Source of the DNA: Lyophyllum atratum
Lineage: Eukaryota > Basidiomycota > Agaricomycetes > Agaricales > Lyophyllaceae
Reading direction: 5' to 3'
NCBI GenBank assembly: GCA_014905825.1
Contig: JACGCN010000019.1
Location: 434,001 to 498,000 of the forward strand
Length of the DNA: 64,000 nucleotides
Shown here piece by piece: positions 1 through 10,442 of the stretch. Each line of letters opens with the position of its first letter. Position 1 is the first letter of the stretch. The notes beneath the pieces were generated by a model. That model saw only the letters and a program-made list of their open reading frames with translations, searched no databases and was not told the origin of the DNA. A program made the position numbers and the translations under genes.

Positions 1-1
1 A

Positions 2-1570
2 GGAATCGTCAACGATTACCTTAAAAATCTTTTGGAACTCAACCTCGCGAAAACCTCCAAGAAATCTCCTGTCGTTCTCGCCGTCTCCGACAATGTGCTC
101 GCAAGCAACATCAAGGGTGAAACCGGCATTTCTTGTGACGTCTCGGAGACAGCCCAAGAACTTGTCCGCGGCATTCGTCTCCATGCTTCCAAGCTCTTGA
201 AGGGTCTCCAAACCGACGACCTCCGAAAAGCCCAGCTCGGTCTGGGTCACTCATACTCTCGCGCGAAGCTGAAGTTCAATGTGAATCGTATCGACAACAT
301 GATCATCCAAGCCATTGCCCTCCTCGACCAACTCGACAAGGACGTCAATCTGTTCGCCATGCGCATGAGAGAATGGTATGGATATCACTTCCCCGAGCTT
401 GTCCGCCTCGTTCCCGACAACCATCAGTATGCTCGCGTCGCGCAGTTCATCGGCGACAAGGACACCCTTGATGAGGAGAAGCTGCCAGATTTGGCTGCCA
501 TCCTGGACGACGACTCAACGCTCGCTCAGAACATCCTCGACGCCGCCCGTGGCTCTATGGGCTCCTCCCTTTCCGAAATCGATTTGATCAATATCAACGC
601 GTTCGCCATGCGTGTGGTCTCTATTTCGGATTACCGCAAGTCCTTGATATCGTATCTGACGGAGAAGATGAACCTCGTCGCGCCCAGTCTGACCGCGCTT
701 CTTGGGGAGCGGATCGGTGCGCGACTCATCAGCCACGCCGGCAGCTTAACGAATCTGAGCAAGTACCCTGCGAGTACGGTGCAGATTTTGGGTGCTGAGA
801 AAGCCTTGTTCAGAGCGCTGAAGACGAAGGGTAACACACCAAAGGTAAGGACTCTTTCTTCGCGTTTCGTTTCAAGAATGCTTACGTCTCTGATTCAGTA
901 CGGTCTGCTATACCACTCGTCGTTCATTGGCCGTGCCGGACCGAAACACAAAGGCCGGATTTCTCGATTCCTTGCCAACAAATGCTCAATAGCGTCGCGG
1001 ATAGATTGTTACTCCGGTTCGTATGCTTGCTACATACATGGTATGTATGAGACCGCGTCTTAGTTTGAACATTTTCAGATGCCCCTACATCAAAATTCGG
1101 CGAGGCTCTACGTGCCCAGGTGGAAGAACGCCTCAACTTTTTCGAGACAGGGGCCCCACCGTCAAAGAACGCGGATGCTATCAGGAAGGTGTTGGAAGAT
1201 CTCGCGATGGACGATGACGATGACGAGGATGTGGAGATGAACGGTCCGGTGCTGACGACGCTCGAAACGACCCCGAAGAAGGAGAAGAAGAAGAAGAGAA
1301 CGAGCGACGACATGGACGTTGACGGCGATGAGGAGGAACAAACGTCGAAGAAGGTTAAGCTATCAAAAGAGGAGAAGAAAGCACTGAAGAAGGCCAAGAA
1401 GGAGCAGGCGAAGAGCGAAGCAGCAGCAGCGGACGTGAGTCATGTGCTCGTGCTTTGGATCGTGCCCTATCATGCTGACCACCTCTCTTTAACAGGGCGA
1501 TGAGGTTACCAAGAAGAAAAAGGAGAAAAAAGAAAAGAAGGAGAAGAAGGAGAAGAAGGTCAAGGCGTGA
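2..1570 (+). CDS. NOP56: NOP56-type box C/D snoRNP core protein (5' partial)
   Basis: Component of the box C/D snoRNP that guides 2'-O-methylation of rRNA in the nucleolus. The 5' end lies outside the window; frame 2 is open from the first base. Exons are 2-844, 899-1016, 1079-1434 and 1496-1570, with introns of 54, 62 and 61 nt; the second donor is the unusual GTTCGT, chosen because it alone restores the family's reading frame at the expected length. The conserved Nop domain is clear: [48 protein letters not shown]. The C-terminus is acidic (DDDDDEDVE) and then a long lysine/glutamate tail ([16 protein letters not shown]), as in Nop56. Nop58 is the main alternative, but the [10 protein letters not shown] segment and the tail favour Nop56. 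Confidence 0.95.
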
Positions 1571-2592
1571 TCTCCTCTTCCTCGCCATCTTCCTTCATTC
1601 CATTCTTGTATCTTATCTTGCTCTTTTGATTTCTTATCTATCTGTTCGTATCTCCACGCCTTTCATATGGGAGGCACGGCCGGTGACAGCTGGTACCTTG
1701 CGGAAACCTTTGGTCAAGTGGCCTCACCCAAGAAGTCCTCATCTCCAGCAATAGGCCTTCTCTGGTTCCTCGGATTAGTGGCGGATATGCTGAGTGACAT
1801 CAAGCGAGTGGCCGTCCTCTGGAGGATGGCTAGGTCCTCCTTCATTGATGCCCTATGAGTTACGACCGATCTTTCACATTTCTACCAGACGTGATACATA
1901 AGTCACTCGTGGTGGAGGATATTCTCAGTGCTTTTCAACCAACGAAGCCGCTTCGAACGGCCTCCAGGCGATCGCACCCCAAATTTCAGAGGTTCTTCGG
2001 AAACTTTGACGGCCTGTCATACCTCGCATCATCGTACTCTTGACCAGACTTGCTTCATCACAAAGAACGGTAATCGGGAACCGAGGTCAGAGAGATGAAG
2101 ATTATGTAAGACTATTGCAGGCGCCATTGTAGACTCGTTCTGTCGTACAATGCCGTGATGGGTCGCAGCTGCCGCTATACATGAGGCAGACACATGTTTT
2201 ACTGATCTACAAGCTAGGGAACTATTCCTAGAAGCTGTACAGTGATTCACGGAAGTGACCTGATCCGGAGAGGCGCTCTATTAACTATCGATAATTTAAG
2301 TGCCCCTTACACGTTGTCTATAGCTTCACCCTTCTGCAAACGCCATCATGATTTCCCGGACCACAAGGAAGGGAATCGTGAGGCATTCTCAGAACTCCTG
2401 GTACGTGTGGCATCAATTTCATTGTGGACACTCCGTTCACTCCACATCCAAAAATAAGCATCATTGCGAGGTATGGGAATATCAATGGATGCAAGGTATA
2501 TGTGCTATTCGCTAGCTAGTAGCTATCCTATACAAACCTGAATAATCAGGAATAATCCTCACTCTCCCGCTTGCTGACACCCACCCAACGCC
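1571..2592. other. intergenic, no gene seen
   Basis: About 1 kb between NOP56 and the convergent small Cys-rich gene. Short open frames are present but none has coding character, splice structure or a recognisable domain. The T-rich stretch at 1571-1650 just after the NOP56 stop is probably its 3' UTR. Confidence 0.5.
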
Positions 2593-3102
2593 TCATGCCA
2601 TCGTGACAAAACTGGATATTACCAATGCAGCGGCAACCATTGCAGCCCACCTGTGACTAAACCCTGGCGGTGCTCCTGAAGGACTGTTTGAACCAGTGTC
2701 GCATGTTCCATTCCTCGGGTCTTCCGTCTTATTCCCGTTTGCATCGTAGCAATTAGACAGGAAGTTCTTTGAGCATCCGAAGGCGCTTCTGTTATTGGTA
2801 CTGACGATGCCGGCATCAACTGGGTTGCCTACGCCGTCGAAACAATTCATGGAGTAGACGTCGAACTGGGATTTGTGAGCCTCATAGGTCTGGTTGAAGC
2901 AGCTGATGGTTTTCCCATGCGCGTTCCCGGCGCAGAAGTATTCACCGAACTCGTTGACGGACCGACCACTCGGCTCGCAGCAACCTCGTAGGCTAGGTTC
3001 CCAGGTGCTCACAGTGGCGCACTTGAATCCGTAACAAGCAACGCTGGACATGTTAATATGTACTGTTGGCGTCCAGTAAGTGAAGTGAACATAGTCAAGC
3101 AA
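2593..3102 (-). CDS. small cysteine-rich, probably GPI-anchored secreted protein (N-terminus unresolved)
   Basis: The frame encodes about 169 residues with ten cysteines spaced along it (ACYGFKC, GCCEP, YFCAG, ISCFN, MNCFD, FGCSK, NCYD, GTCDT). It ends in a Ser/Gly/Pro spacer followed by a hydrophobic tail (WAAMVAAALVISSFVTMA), the layout of a GPI-anchor signal. The first in-frame ATG is at 3051 (MSSVACYGF); the frame is open upstream of it for a further ~220 nt without an ATG, through hydrophobic sequence. A signal peptide encoded by an upstream exon is therefore likely but I could not place it. A secreted, wall- or membrane-attached Cys-rich protein is an inference from composition; I do not recognise the family. 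Confidence 0.55.
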   Translation of the reverse strand: MLDYVHFTYWTPTVHINMSSVACYGFKCATVSTWEPSLRGCCEPSGRSVNEFGEYFCAGNAHGKTISCFNQTYEAHKSQFDVYSMNCFDGVGNPVDAGIVSTNNRSAFGCSKNFLSNCYDANGNKTEDPRNGTCDTGSNSPSGAPPGFSHRWAAMVAAALVISSFVTMA

Positions 3103-3830
3103 GGCCGAAATGGGCAGACCGAGGAGCTTTACACTTGCGATCCTGGCGGAGATGTACGCGATAGAAATACTTTCACGTGGAGAAATCGAAATTAGGACTC
3201 CTACCGATGTCGTGGGCTGGAGAAAGGCAATGTCGGCGGAATTAAGGGCAGTTACCAGATGGACGAAAGTGGGGAGGAGAAAGTCAGTCTAAGTTGTGGA
3301 AGATTATCGCAGCGCGACTCACCGTTAGTGCGAAGGAGAGCAGTGCCCAGTTTTCAGCCCGTTTTTCGACTGAATAAAGAGCGCCCGCATGGATGGCGCC
3401 CGTCAATTTTCAAATATCAATCACTTGTTGCCTTGTCAAGCGCTGTTTTTGATGCTTATCATTCAGATTGATCATGAATTTCGGAGGCAGCGATCACTGT
3501 AGGCTTCTGTAGTTGGGACAAGAGTACAACTGATTAGGCTACCGTCTGTCGGTTTGCACCTTACTCTACCAGCAGAGATCGTTGTCCATATCGTCTGTTG
3601 ACAGATCAGACCGCCGTTGCATCCAAACAGCTTGAGCTAGTAAATATCCGCGACTCGTGAGTTATAAGTCAAAAGATATCTCAATTTACAAACAGGTGCC
3701 TGTCCGACACAATAATCTGAGTATTTATGGAAATGTTGAGATGCACTTATATGAGGAGAATAATACCAAGAAAGTTGAGGGGTCCGCATCTACTCGGGCT
3801 TGACCACATGTCGACACACCATACACGTCC
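3103..3830. other. intergenic between a minus-strand Cys-rich gene and a minus-strand GMC gene
   Basis: Contains the presumed 5' exon or promoter of the Cys-rich gene (near 3103-3420) and the 3' flank of the GMC gene. No other gene could be supported. Confidence 0.4.
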
Positions 3831-6145
3831 TCACCACGCAGCCTTGATCAGATCCGATGCTCTCTCCGCAAAGACGTATGTAGCGGCTTGTGTGTGCGCC
3901 GCAGGAACCCGAGGCTATACCGCGCAAGAGCAATAAACATGTGTTTATACACCGCAAAGGAAGACAGATCCACTCACAATGGCTGATGAATCGACGACGC
4001 GCAGCCCCACAACCTTCTTCACACGTAGATCGGGGTCGAGGACGCCATAATCCGCACCCTTCGGGGACATTGATGCAGTCCCAACGCAGTGGGAGACGGT
4101 GATCGCCGACCCACGAATGAACTCGTCTAGCTCCGCGTCGGTAACGGCGGTATCAACGAGACTGAGAACATAGTCTGAGAATACCGGGGCTTGGGCAAGC
4201 CGGCGAGCAGAGCGAATAGCTTCTCGCATGACAAACAAATCGAAATCCGAGTCCAGAAGATTCGGGTTTATGGCCGGTGGATCAAATGGGTTATTGGAGG
4301 TTATTAAAACGCTGCCACCTTCGAAAATTGAAGATAGGTAAATTAATTCGGTGAGAGTCATATAGCCGGGAGACCTACGTGAAATGGGTGTCACAACCAC
4401 CGTGCCAATGACCATGAAACTTCCAGTCGGAGGGAGAGGCAGGCGTGTCTTACCATTCTATGTAAGAAATCGATTGTAAACCTTCCAGATCCGGCAAAGA
4501 AGGCAAGGATGCTACATACCGCGATGATGAATTCGAAGTGAGAGGTGTGGGGCCCAGCCGACGGATCTTCGAATTGTTGGAATATCGTTGAGTTGTCTGG
4601 TATGCGCAACCAAGCCGCAGTGCTGAAAGTGGCCGCAGCATACGGGCCTGTCCGTGTCTCATTCCACTGCTTAAGTTGCTGCTCCGCAAGGGTGTCGTTG
4701 CGGAGGGCGGCCTCGTAGGTATCGGTGGAATTCACGAGCCATGTATTTGCTACAAATGGGTGGTCGGTGAAGTTCTGTCCGACTGAGGGAAGATGGACAA
4801 GAGGCTTGACTCCGACTTTGGATAGAAGCTTGGAATCACCGATACCAGAGTGTTGAAGAAGATGCGGTGTGCCTATGACCCCAGCGGAAAGGATAATTTC
4901 GTTTTTAGCAGTAACCTTGCTTCGTGGTCCTAGTTTGCAAAGGATAAGCAAGAAGGACATCTTCAAAAAGTACTCATGATGTCACCTCCAAGTGCCTGGT
5001 CATTTGTAAACTCCACGCCCTTGAACACTGGCACCCCATGAACGGATCCAGTTTGAAGAACACGGGTAACTCGAGCATTAATCAAAACGTTCAAGTTACG
5101 CCTTTTTGCAAATTCGGGAGCGAGGTATGATGTCGCCGAGCTGCTCCTTTCCCCGCCCTTTATTGTGAAAGGTGTCCATCCTAAAGTATAATATCCTTAT
5201 GGTTAAATTCTCGAACTCAAATCACAGACACGAACCTATACCAAGCTGGTTTCCCGAGTTCATATCCAAATTGAATGGAAACTCGCGAGGAAGCTCCGAC
5301 GTTGCTTGAATCACGCGATGGTCGAACGAATATATGAATCCGGGAAGGCTGACAGCGTTGATGCCATGGAATCCGTGCACAGCTGGGTTGAATTGACCAG
5401 TTGTGTTGTGATGGTCAGCAGGCTCGGTCCACCTTTCATTCTGTCGATGATGTCACGAGCTATTTCAGGAGCCTTCCACGAGTACGGCTCACTTTGCGGA
5501 AATATGGCTGCAGTTTATTCCAGGACCACCCATTATCTCCCGTCAACTTACCGTACCGATCATAGTCATCTGAGGAGCCACGCGTGTACGCAAGGCCATC
5601 TAAATAGTAAAACCAAGGGAGAGATTAGTACATTCGCTTGATCCATTAATATGGTCATACTCAGGGAGCTGGTACCCCCAAGGATATGGCCTTGAGGATA
5701 TCCCACAGACCGTCCTTCGATGCCCGCCATGGGTGTAGTCGTGTAGTTCCAATCGGCCGGTGTGTTGAAAAGACGGCCATTGAAGAAAGGAACCTTAGAG
5801 TTGAACACATTTAGGTTGCTAGATTCCTGACATGAGATTGCCTGCACGACGAGGCTGAGTTGTGTTCTTACGAGCCACCGGCTTCTAAGACTAGAACGGA
5901 ATGATTCGAATTCCCAGTCAACCGATTTGCGACTGCAAGTCCAGCAGTTCCGCCTGCACCACAAGTTGGCGTCAAAGGCAAGGGATCACTCGATGATTTC
6001 AGCTCTACTCACCTCCAACAATCACGAAGTCAAAATCGAGACTAGGAAGGTCCTCCACTCTTGCCACAATTGCACCAAATGACACCTTCGTTATGAATGA
6101 AGTGAGGCATACCAATTGGCCTAACATGTGGATTTTGGTCAACAT
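3831..6145 (-). CDS. secreted GMC oxidoreductase, aryl-alcohol oxidase type
   Basis: FAD-dependent oxidase that would oxidise an aryl alcohol (or similar) outside the cell and supply hydrogen peroxide for lignin degradation. Ten exons on the minus strand: 6013-6145, 5872-5953, 5661-5818, 5493-5599, 5236-5440, 4986-5180, 4520-4929, 4379-4457, 3978-4318, 3831-3914. They total 1794 nt, an exact 597-residue frame, the usual family length. The start at 6145 gives a hydrophobic leader (MLTKIHMLGQLVCLTSF). Motifs in order: dinucleotide-binding VIVGGGTAGLA and LVLEAGG, GMC signature GHILGGTSSLNG, TGDNGWSWNKL, SAGVIGTPHLLQHSGIG, and the C-terminal active-site block VSHCVGTASMSP with PAAHTQAATY. The residue after the catalytic His is Cys where most relatives have Pro. 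One donor is GTTCGT. Substrate is inferred from family only. Confidence 0.9.
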
Positions 6146-6609
6146 AGCGGGATGTTCAGTGGAGAGGAGTGACAGGCCGCGTGAGGTACCAACGAACGGC
6201 TTCGACGTAAGCGACCAAGGAGCTTTGCGACCACATGATGTTGCTGGCAATGGTGGTGCCAATGGTGCACATGGGTCAACCCTGGTAGAAGCAGCTCCAA
6301 CCCAAGACAGCAGCGATCAGAAGCAGGTAGCAGGCCAGTGCATTTCTCTCTTGCGTACATCCTGCACCTGCGACAGTCCGGTGACGGTCATATTGCAGCC
6401 TGGTATATTTTTGGTAGTATTAAGGGAAGGGGTTGGATCTGCAAGAGTTGGTGTATTAGTTATCTATAGATGAGTGTGTCGGGACCTGTCGCCTTACCGC
6501 CGTGATGATTGGGGGAGAGAAGAGAAGCCTGAGGCTTGCTTCTCTTCACACGACTGCACTGGAGAATGTTACGACTGGAATCGGCATGGAAGTTGTCATC
6601 AAGACAGTA
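6146..6609. promoter_or_regulatory. upstream region of the GMC gene and of tRNA-Glu(UUC)
   Basis: The 464 nt between the GMC start codon and the first tRNA must carry the minus-strand GMC promoter. I saw no convincing TATA box or named binding site. No gene could be supported. Confidence 0.35.
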
Positions 6610-6694
6610 TCCGGTATGGTGTAACGGCTAACATTGCCGCCTTTCACAACGTAGAAGGACGCGGCAGCTCGGGGTTCGATTCCCCGTACCGGAA
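6610..6694 (+). tRNA. tRNA-Glu (UUC) with a 13-nt intron
   Basis: Acceptor stem TCCGGTA pairs with TACCGGA, followed by discriminator A. The T arm CGGGG-TTCGATT-CCCCG is perfect. The anticodon stem GCCGC/GCGGC encloses loop C-T-TTC-A-C with anticodon TTC at 6643-6645. Thirteen extra nucleotides (6647-6659) follow position 37, the canonical place for a nuclear tRNA intron. A run of six T at 6698-6703 is the RNA polymerase III terminator. The usual internal A and B boxes lie in the D and T arms. Confidence 0.95.
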
Positions 6695-6761
6695 ACATTT
6701 TTTACTCGACTTATGGCCAACGGAAATGATGTCTACGGAAAATGGTTGTCTATTTATATAA

Positions 6762-6844
6762 TCGGGTATGGTGTAACGGCTAACATTGCCGCCTCTCATA
6801 TGAGCATAACGCGGCAGCTCGGGGTTCGATTCCCCGTACCCGAA
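6762..6844 (+). tRNA. tRNA-Glu (CUC) with an 11-nt intron
   Basis: Nearly identical to the preceding tRNA but with acceptor stem TCGGGTA/TACCCGA and anticodon CTC at 6795-6797. Eleven nucleotides (6799-6809) follow position 37 as an intron; its sequence is unrelated to that of its neighbour. A T run at 6845-6850 terminates transcription. Together the pair supplies both glutamate isoacceptors from one 235-bp stretch, which suggests a local duplication followed by an anticodon and stem change. Confidence 0.95.
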
Positions 6845-6850
6845 TTTTTT

Positions 6851-7199
6851 CATGTCGCGGTCGGTCTTCACATCCTAGATGATCCTACAACCATCACGGA
6901 GACTCTGCATTATCTGGCAGTGGCGCTATCGGGATTCGGCAGGGTGATCTCCAAGGTCTGTTCCGAGAGCGAAAATAAGCAAATTACGCCGAGCACTTAT
7001 GCTGAATTTCCTGACAAGTCTTACAGGCAGGAGTTACATCCCGAGTCCATAAGTACAAGGATTGAATATTGAGATTACTCCTTAGGCCATATTTCTCAAT
7101 GCTCCTAGCTAACATGCCACCTTCAAGGATTTAAATTGCGATGACCTGATAAAATATGACTTATACTTGGCGCTCAACTCGAAAAACTCGTCTTATGAA
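6851..7199. other. intergenic, ends in the target site of a transposon
   Basis: No gene seen. The last five bases before the terminal inverted repeat (7195-7199, ATGAA) are repeated immediately after the far end of the element at 21629-21633, so they look like its target-site duplication. Confidence 0.5.
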
Positions 7200-8261
7200 T
7201 AGGGGTCTTCAGAGTTGGCGCAACGGCCGTTTCGAAACGGTAATTTCAGTTTTGAAAACAAAGCTTTGAATCGAAACCACTTTGACCGCTCGAAGGCACC
7301 CCGTTGCGATTTGTGATTTAAACTGTTTCAACATCGAGCTGAGCTTGATTTGAGCAACTGAGAGATGGCGGTGACCCAAACTTGAGATAACGCGCTGGGG
7401 GGGGCTTCTTGGACCCGAACCACCACCATCTGGTGGTTCGACACCCGATTCCCACCGTTTTTTCGGTGGGAATTGGCACGAAACGGCCCGAACCGTCTCG
7501 TGACTCCTGACCGAGACTCTGCAAGAATGCAGCAGTCCAAGAACCTTGCCCCCCTCAATGTCGAGGACTAGTAGAGCAGTCTTCGTTACGAGCGATGCCT
7601 AGCTCACAACCACCCATTCGCACTGAGGCCCATTCACCACCCTCTGGGATGAGTGATCTCAACTTTCATCATTTGGTAATCGACATTTCTAAAGCCCCCG
7701 AAAAGTCCCTGAGCGATCGATTAAGAGACCTTGCCGTCGCAGTCATCGCTGAGTCCTCCTGCCCAAATACAGTCCGTGTGTCTTATTCCTTTACTTGATG
7801 CCTAACACGTATGTACAAGAAGGTTGAAGCAGACCACTAACAGTGTTATATGCTCCCGCAAGCCTCAAGTATTGCCAGGAGCAGCACGTGTTTTATCAAC
7901 TAAGTGTTCACTTAATCACACTTCAAACTTTGTTTATACTTTGTACGACATCCGGAAACCCACTACCAACATTCTCTCTGCGTTGATCCCGCCCGCATCT
8001 GTAATGGAAACACCTCCCCCGAACGGAGCTTCTCCACATACCTTCTAGGCTCAAAGTCCCTCTTCCCTTTGGAATGTTAAGCCAGGGGAGAGGGTTTTTG
8101 GTGTCATAATGTCCCTGCTTCGATTGTGCGGTTAGCCGACCGCTCCAAAGCCAAGCAAGGGCTATACGTAACACACGTGGAGAAAATTTTCTATTCAGTA
8201 CTGTATAAAAACCCCATGAATAATTCACATACCCAACAGCCCAACTTCTACGCTCTCTATC

Positions 8262-8793
8262 ATGTTCTACTTCACTCCCCCCGCCAATTCCCAACGTCGC
8301 CCACGGGCCACCCCTTGGCAATAGTACCAGCCCTTTGGAAGTACGAGTCGGCAAGCATTCGTACCTCCCGTCATGGAACACGTACCAGTTCCACTGGAGG
8401 GCCCAGATGTTGGGAAGACCCAGCGAAAAAAATAGCATCGCTGTGGGCGATTATGTCCACATCCTCTCCCAATTCTCCTCCTCAGCCTTCGATCTTGATG
8501 ACATTGCAGATCTGCATGGCCTAATCACGGGTTTCAGCATCACCAACACATTCTACACTATATCTTTCACCGTCAAGACAGAGGAAGTGGGGGACGTGGT
8601 GCTTCAAGTCCCATATCATTATGCCTCTCTTAGCTCCGAGGACTTCCACACGCATGTCTCCAGGATAAACTCCCCGCATTACGTGAACGATGCTGCATAT
8701 TATGAGATGGTGGAACGCATTTTTGGGCATAATGGCAGGGTGAGGAAAGAAGCCCGCCCCCATGAAGTACCTGCCAAGCGTGTCAGATACTAG
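8262..8793 (+). pseudogene. extra 5' ORF of the LINE, one frameshift, unknown function
   Basis: A frame of about 152 codons ends at 8793 (core YVHILSQFSSSAFDLDD, FHTHVSRINSPHYVND, ending PAKRVRY). The nearest ATG with a TATA-like box upstream (TGTATAAAAA near 8203) is at 8262 (MFYFTPPANSQRRPRAT) but in another frame; joining needs a one-base shift in the CCCC run near 8311-8314. It lies inside the LINE target-site duplications and upstream of ORF1, so it is either an additional LINE ORF or host sequence carried by the LINE. I do not recognise the family. Confidence 0.45.
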
Positions 8794-10257
8794 AGCAGAG
8801 TTCCACACAGTTTGCCAACCGTACCCTCCAGGCTCCTCTCCTATACGTGAGTTCGGGTTACTCCTCCCCAACCACACCGACACTTACAGAAGGCGCTGAC
8901 TCCCTTTTAGAACTGTCTCTCCTTGAACAATCACTCCTTGATCCTTTTGATAAGCTTACGTACATATACACGCGTCGCTCTCCTTGTCCCTGCTATATCT
9001 TTGTTTGTCTTAACCCCCCCGGGGTAATAAACTCCTTTAATCTATCCGCTCACACGGTCCCATGCTCCCTCCCCACTATCATCGTATTCTGGATCAGAGT
9101 GCAACGTCATCCCCTCGTCAACTGAACATACTCAACGTCATTATGCGAGGGTCACTATAGAAGGCTGCGATGGTCGGGAATTAGGACCCTGCAAACGAGT
9201 CCTATCATCAACCTTTCAACGATAAGTACGTCTTCGCCACGTCACTAAGGATACCTTGGCTGAAAAGTGGTACGCGCCCTCCCTCACAAAGTAGTACCTT
9301 TGCGCGTGGGCCTGTATGAGAAAATTGACGAGTTAATCGTGAGCTCTCCCTCCACCAAACTCGCCCTTCCCCTTTCACCTCTTCCAGTAGGCTCAGCATT
9401 TCCTAACCCGCTCTGGATATCTATCAACGGACACATTTATATGGTGGCGTTATCCCCAATATTGCAGTATAAATGATTGGCTTAATCTCACCGTCATTAC
9501 AGATATCTCTCGTCATTGACCATTCCATCTCAAACTCTGCATCATCATATCCCCAGAACATCGCGAACCTGCCGTCTGCGGAAAAGCGGCCCGTCTCGCC
9601 TCAAAAGTTTAAAAGGACGGTCATGTCACCGTCAAAACTCAGGTATATCGAGCCATCCAAGCACATCATCACATATGTCTAACATCGAAGTTAACTCCCC
9701 AATCTCCCCTTTACCACAATCCCCACAGGCTCCGTCAACGGACCTTACCTTGACATCCGTCCCGTGGCCACCCACTAGCTTCGCTGCCGCTCTACAGCAA
9801 CCCTCCAACAAGAGAGCAGCAGAAGCCAGCCCCCAAAAAGAGCCGGGTGAGATCATCTTTAATGCGTCTAAAAGGAATACTGCGACACGTTTACCTCGAG
9901 CTCCGGCGGCCCAAGTGACTGAAATGCCAGCATCTGGCGAGGATGGGAGGGACCCCGCAGCTTTTCCTCCTTTATTACATTCCGCCCACCCCTTCCATCC
10001 CACGGAAGACAGCATGGACCAGGATCAGGCTACTCGTTTCTCTCTCGTACCAGCGTTCGTGCGTGCGCGCACATTGTCGCGAGAAGCGATCCCTACCCGT
10101 TCTGATAACATCGCTGTCTCCGACTCTGAGTCAGATTATTTGCCTCCATCCCCCTTGGACGACATCACTGTCGCTGCGCTGGATCGCATGGAGGCTGAAG
10201 AAAGTCTTCGTCGTACTGCTGGAACTGCGGAACACACACCCACCACTAGGGAACAGC

Positions 10258-10398
10258 CTGGGTAACCCATGGGTGTCGGAAGCCTAACCCACACCCATAC
10301 CCACAGGTACCCATACCCAGGCGATGGGTACGGGTAATTGGTGGGTCTGCAGTGGGTACGTCGTGGGTATGACCCACGGTGGGTAACCCATGGGTTAG
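10258..10398. repeat. left subterminal GGGTA/TACCC repeat cluster of the hAT
   Basis: Many short copies of GGGTAACCCATGGGT- and ACCCATACCC-like words in both orientations sit just inside the left end. They are mirrored by a similar cluster near the right end (13776-13884). Subterminal repeats of this kind are the usual binding sites for hAT transposases; that role is inferred here. Confidence 0.7.
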
Positions 10399-10442
10399 CC
10401 AACGAGAATACAGTCCAGAGGTAAAAAAAATGTATTTAGTAG

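Noticed and set aside
1041..1078. Alternative GTATGT donor for the second NOP56 intron
   Set aside because: It also keeps frame but leaves a 38-nt intron and adds eight residues absent from the conserved Nop56 block; the GTTCGT donor at 1017 fits the family.
6644..6871. Minus-strand frame with two copies of YGESNPELPR
   Set aside because: It is the antisense of the two tRNA-Glu genes; the repeated peptide comes from their T arms.
9632..10015. Minus-strand 127-codon frame opposite LINE ORF1
   Set aside because: Antisense shadow; ORF1 has the zinc knuckle and continues across the hAT.
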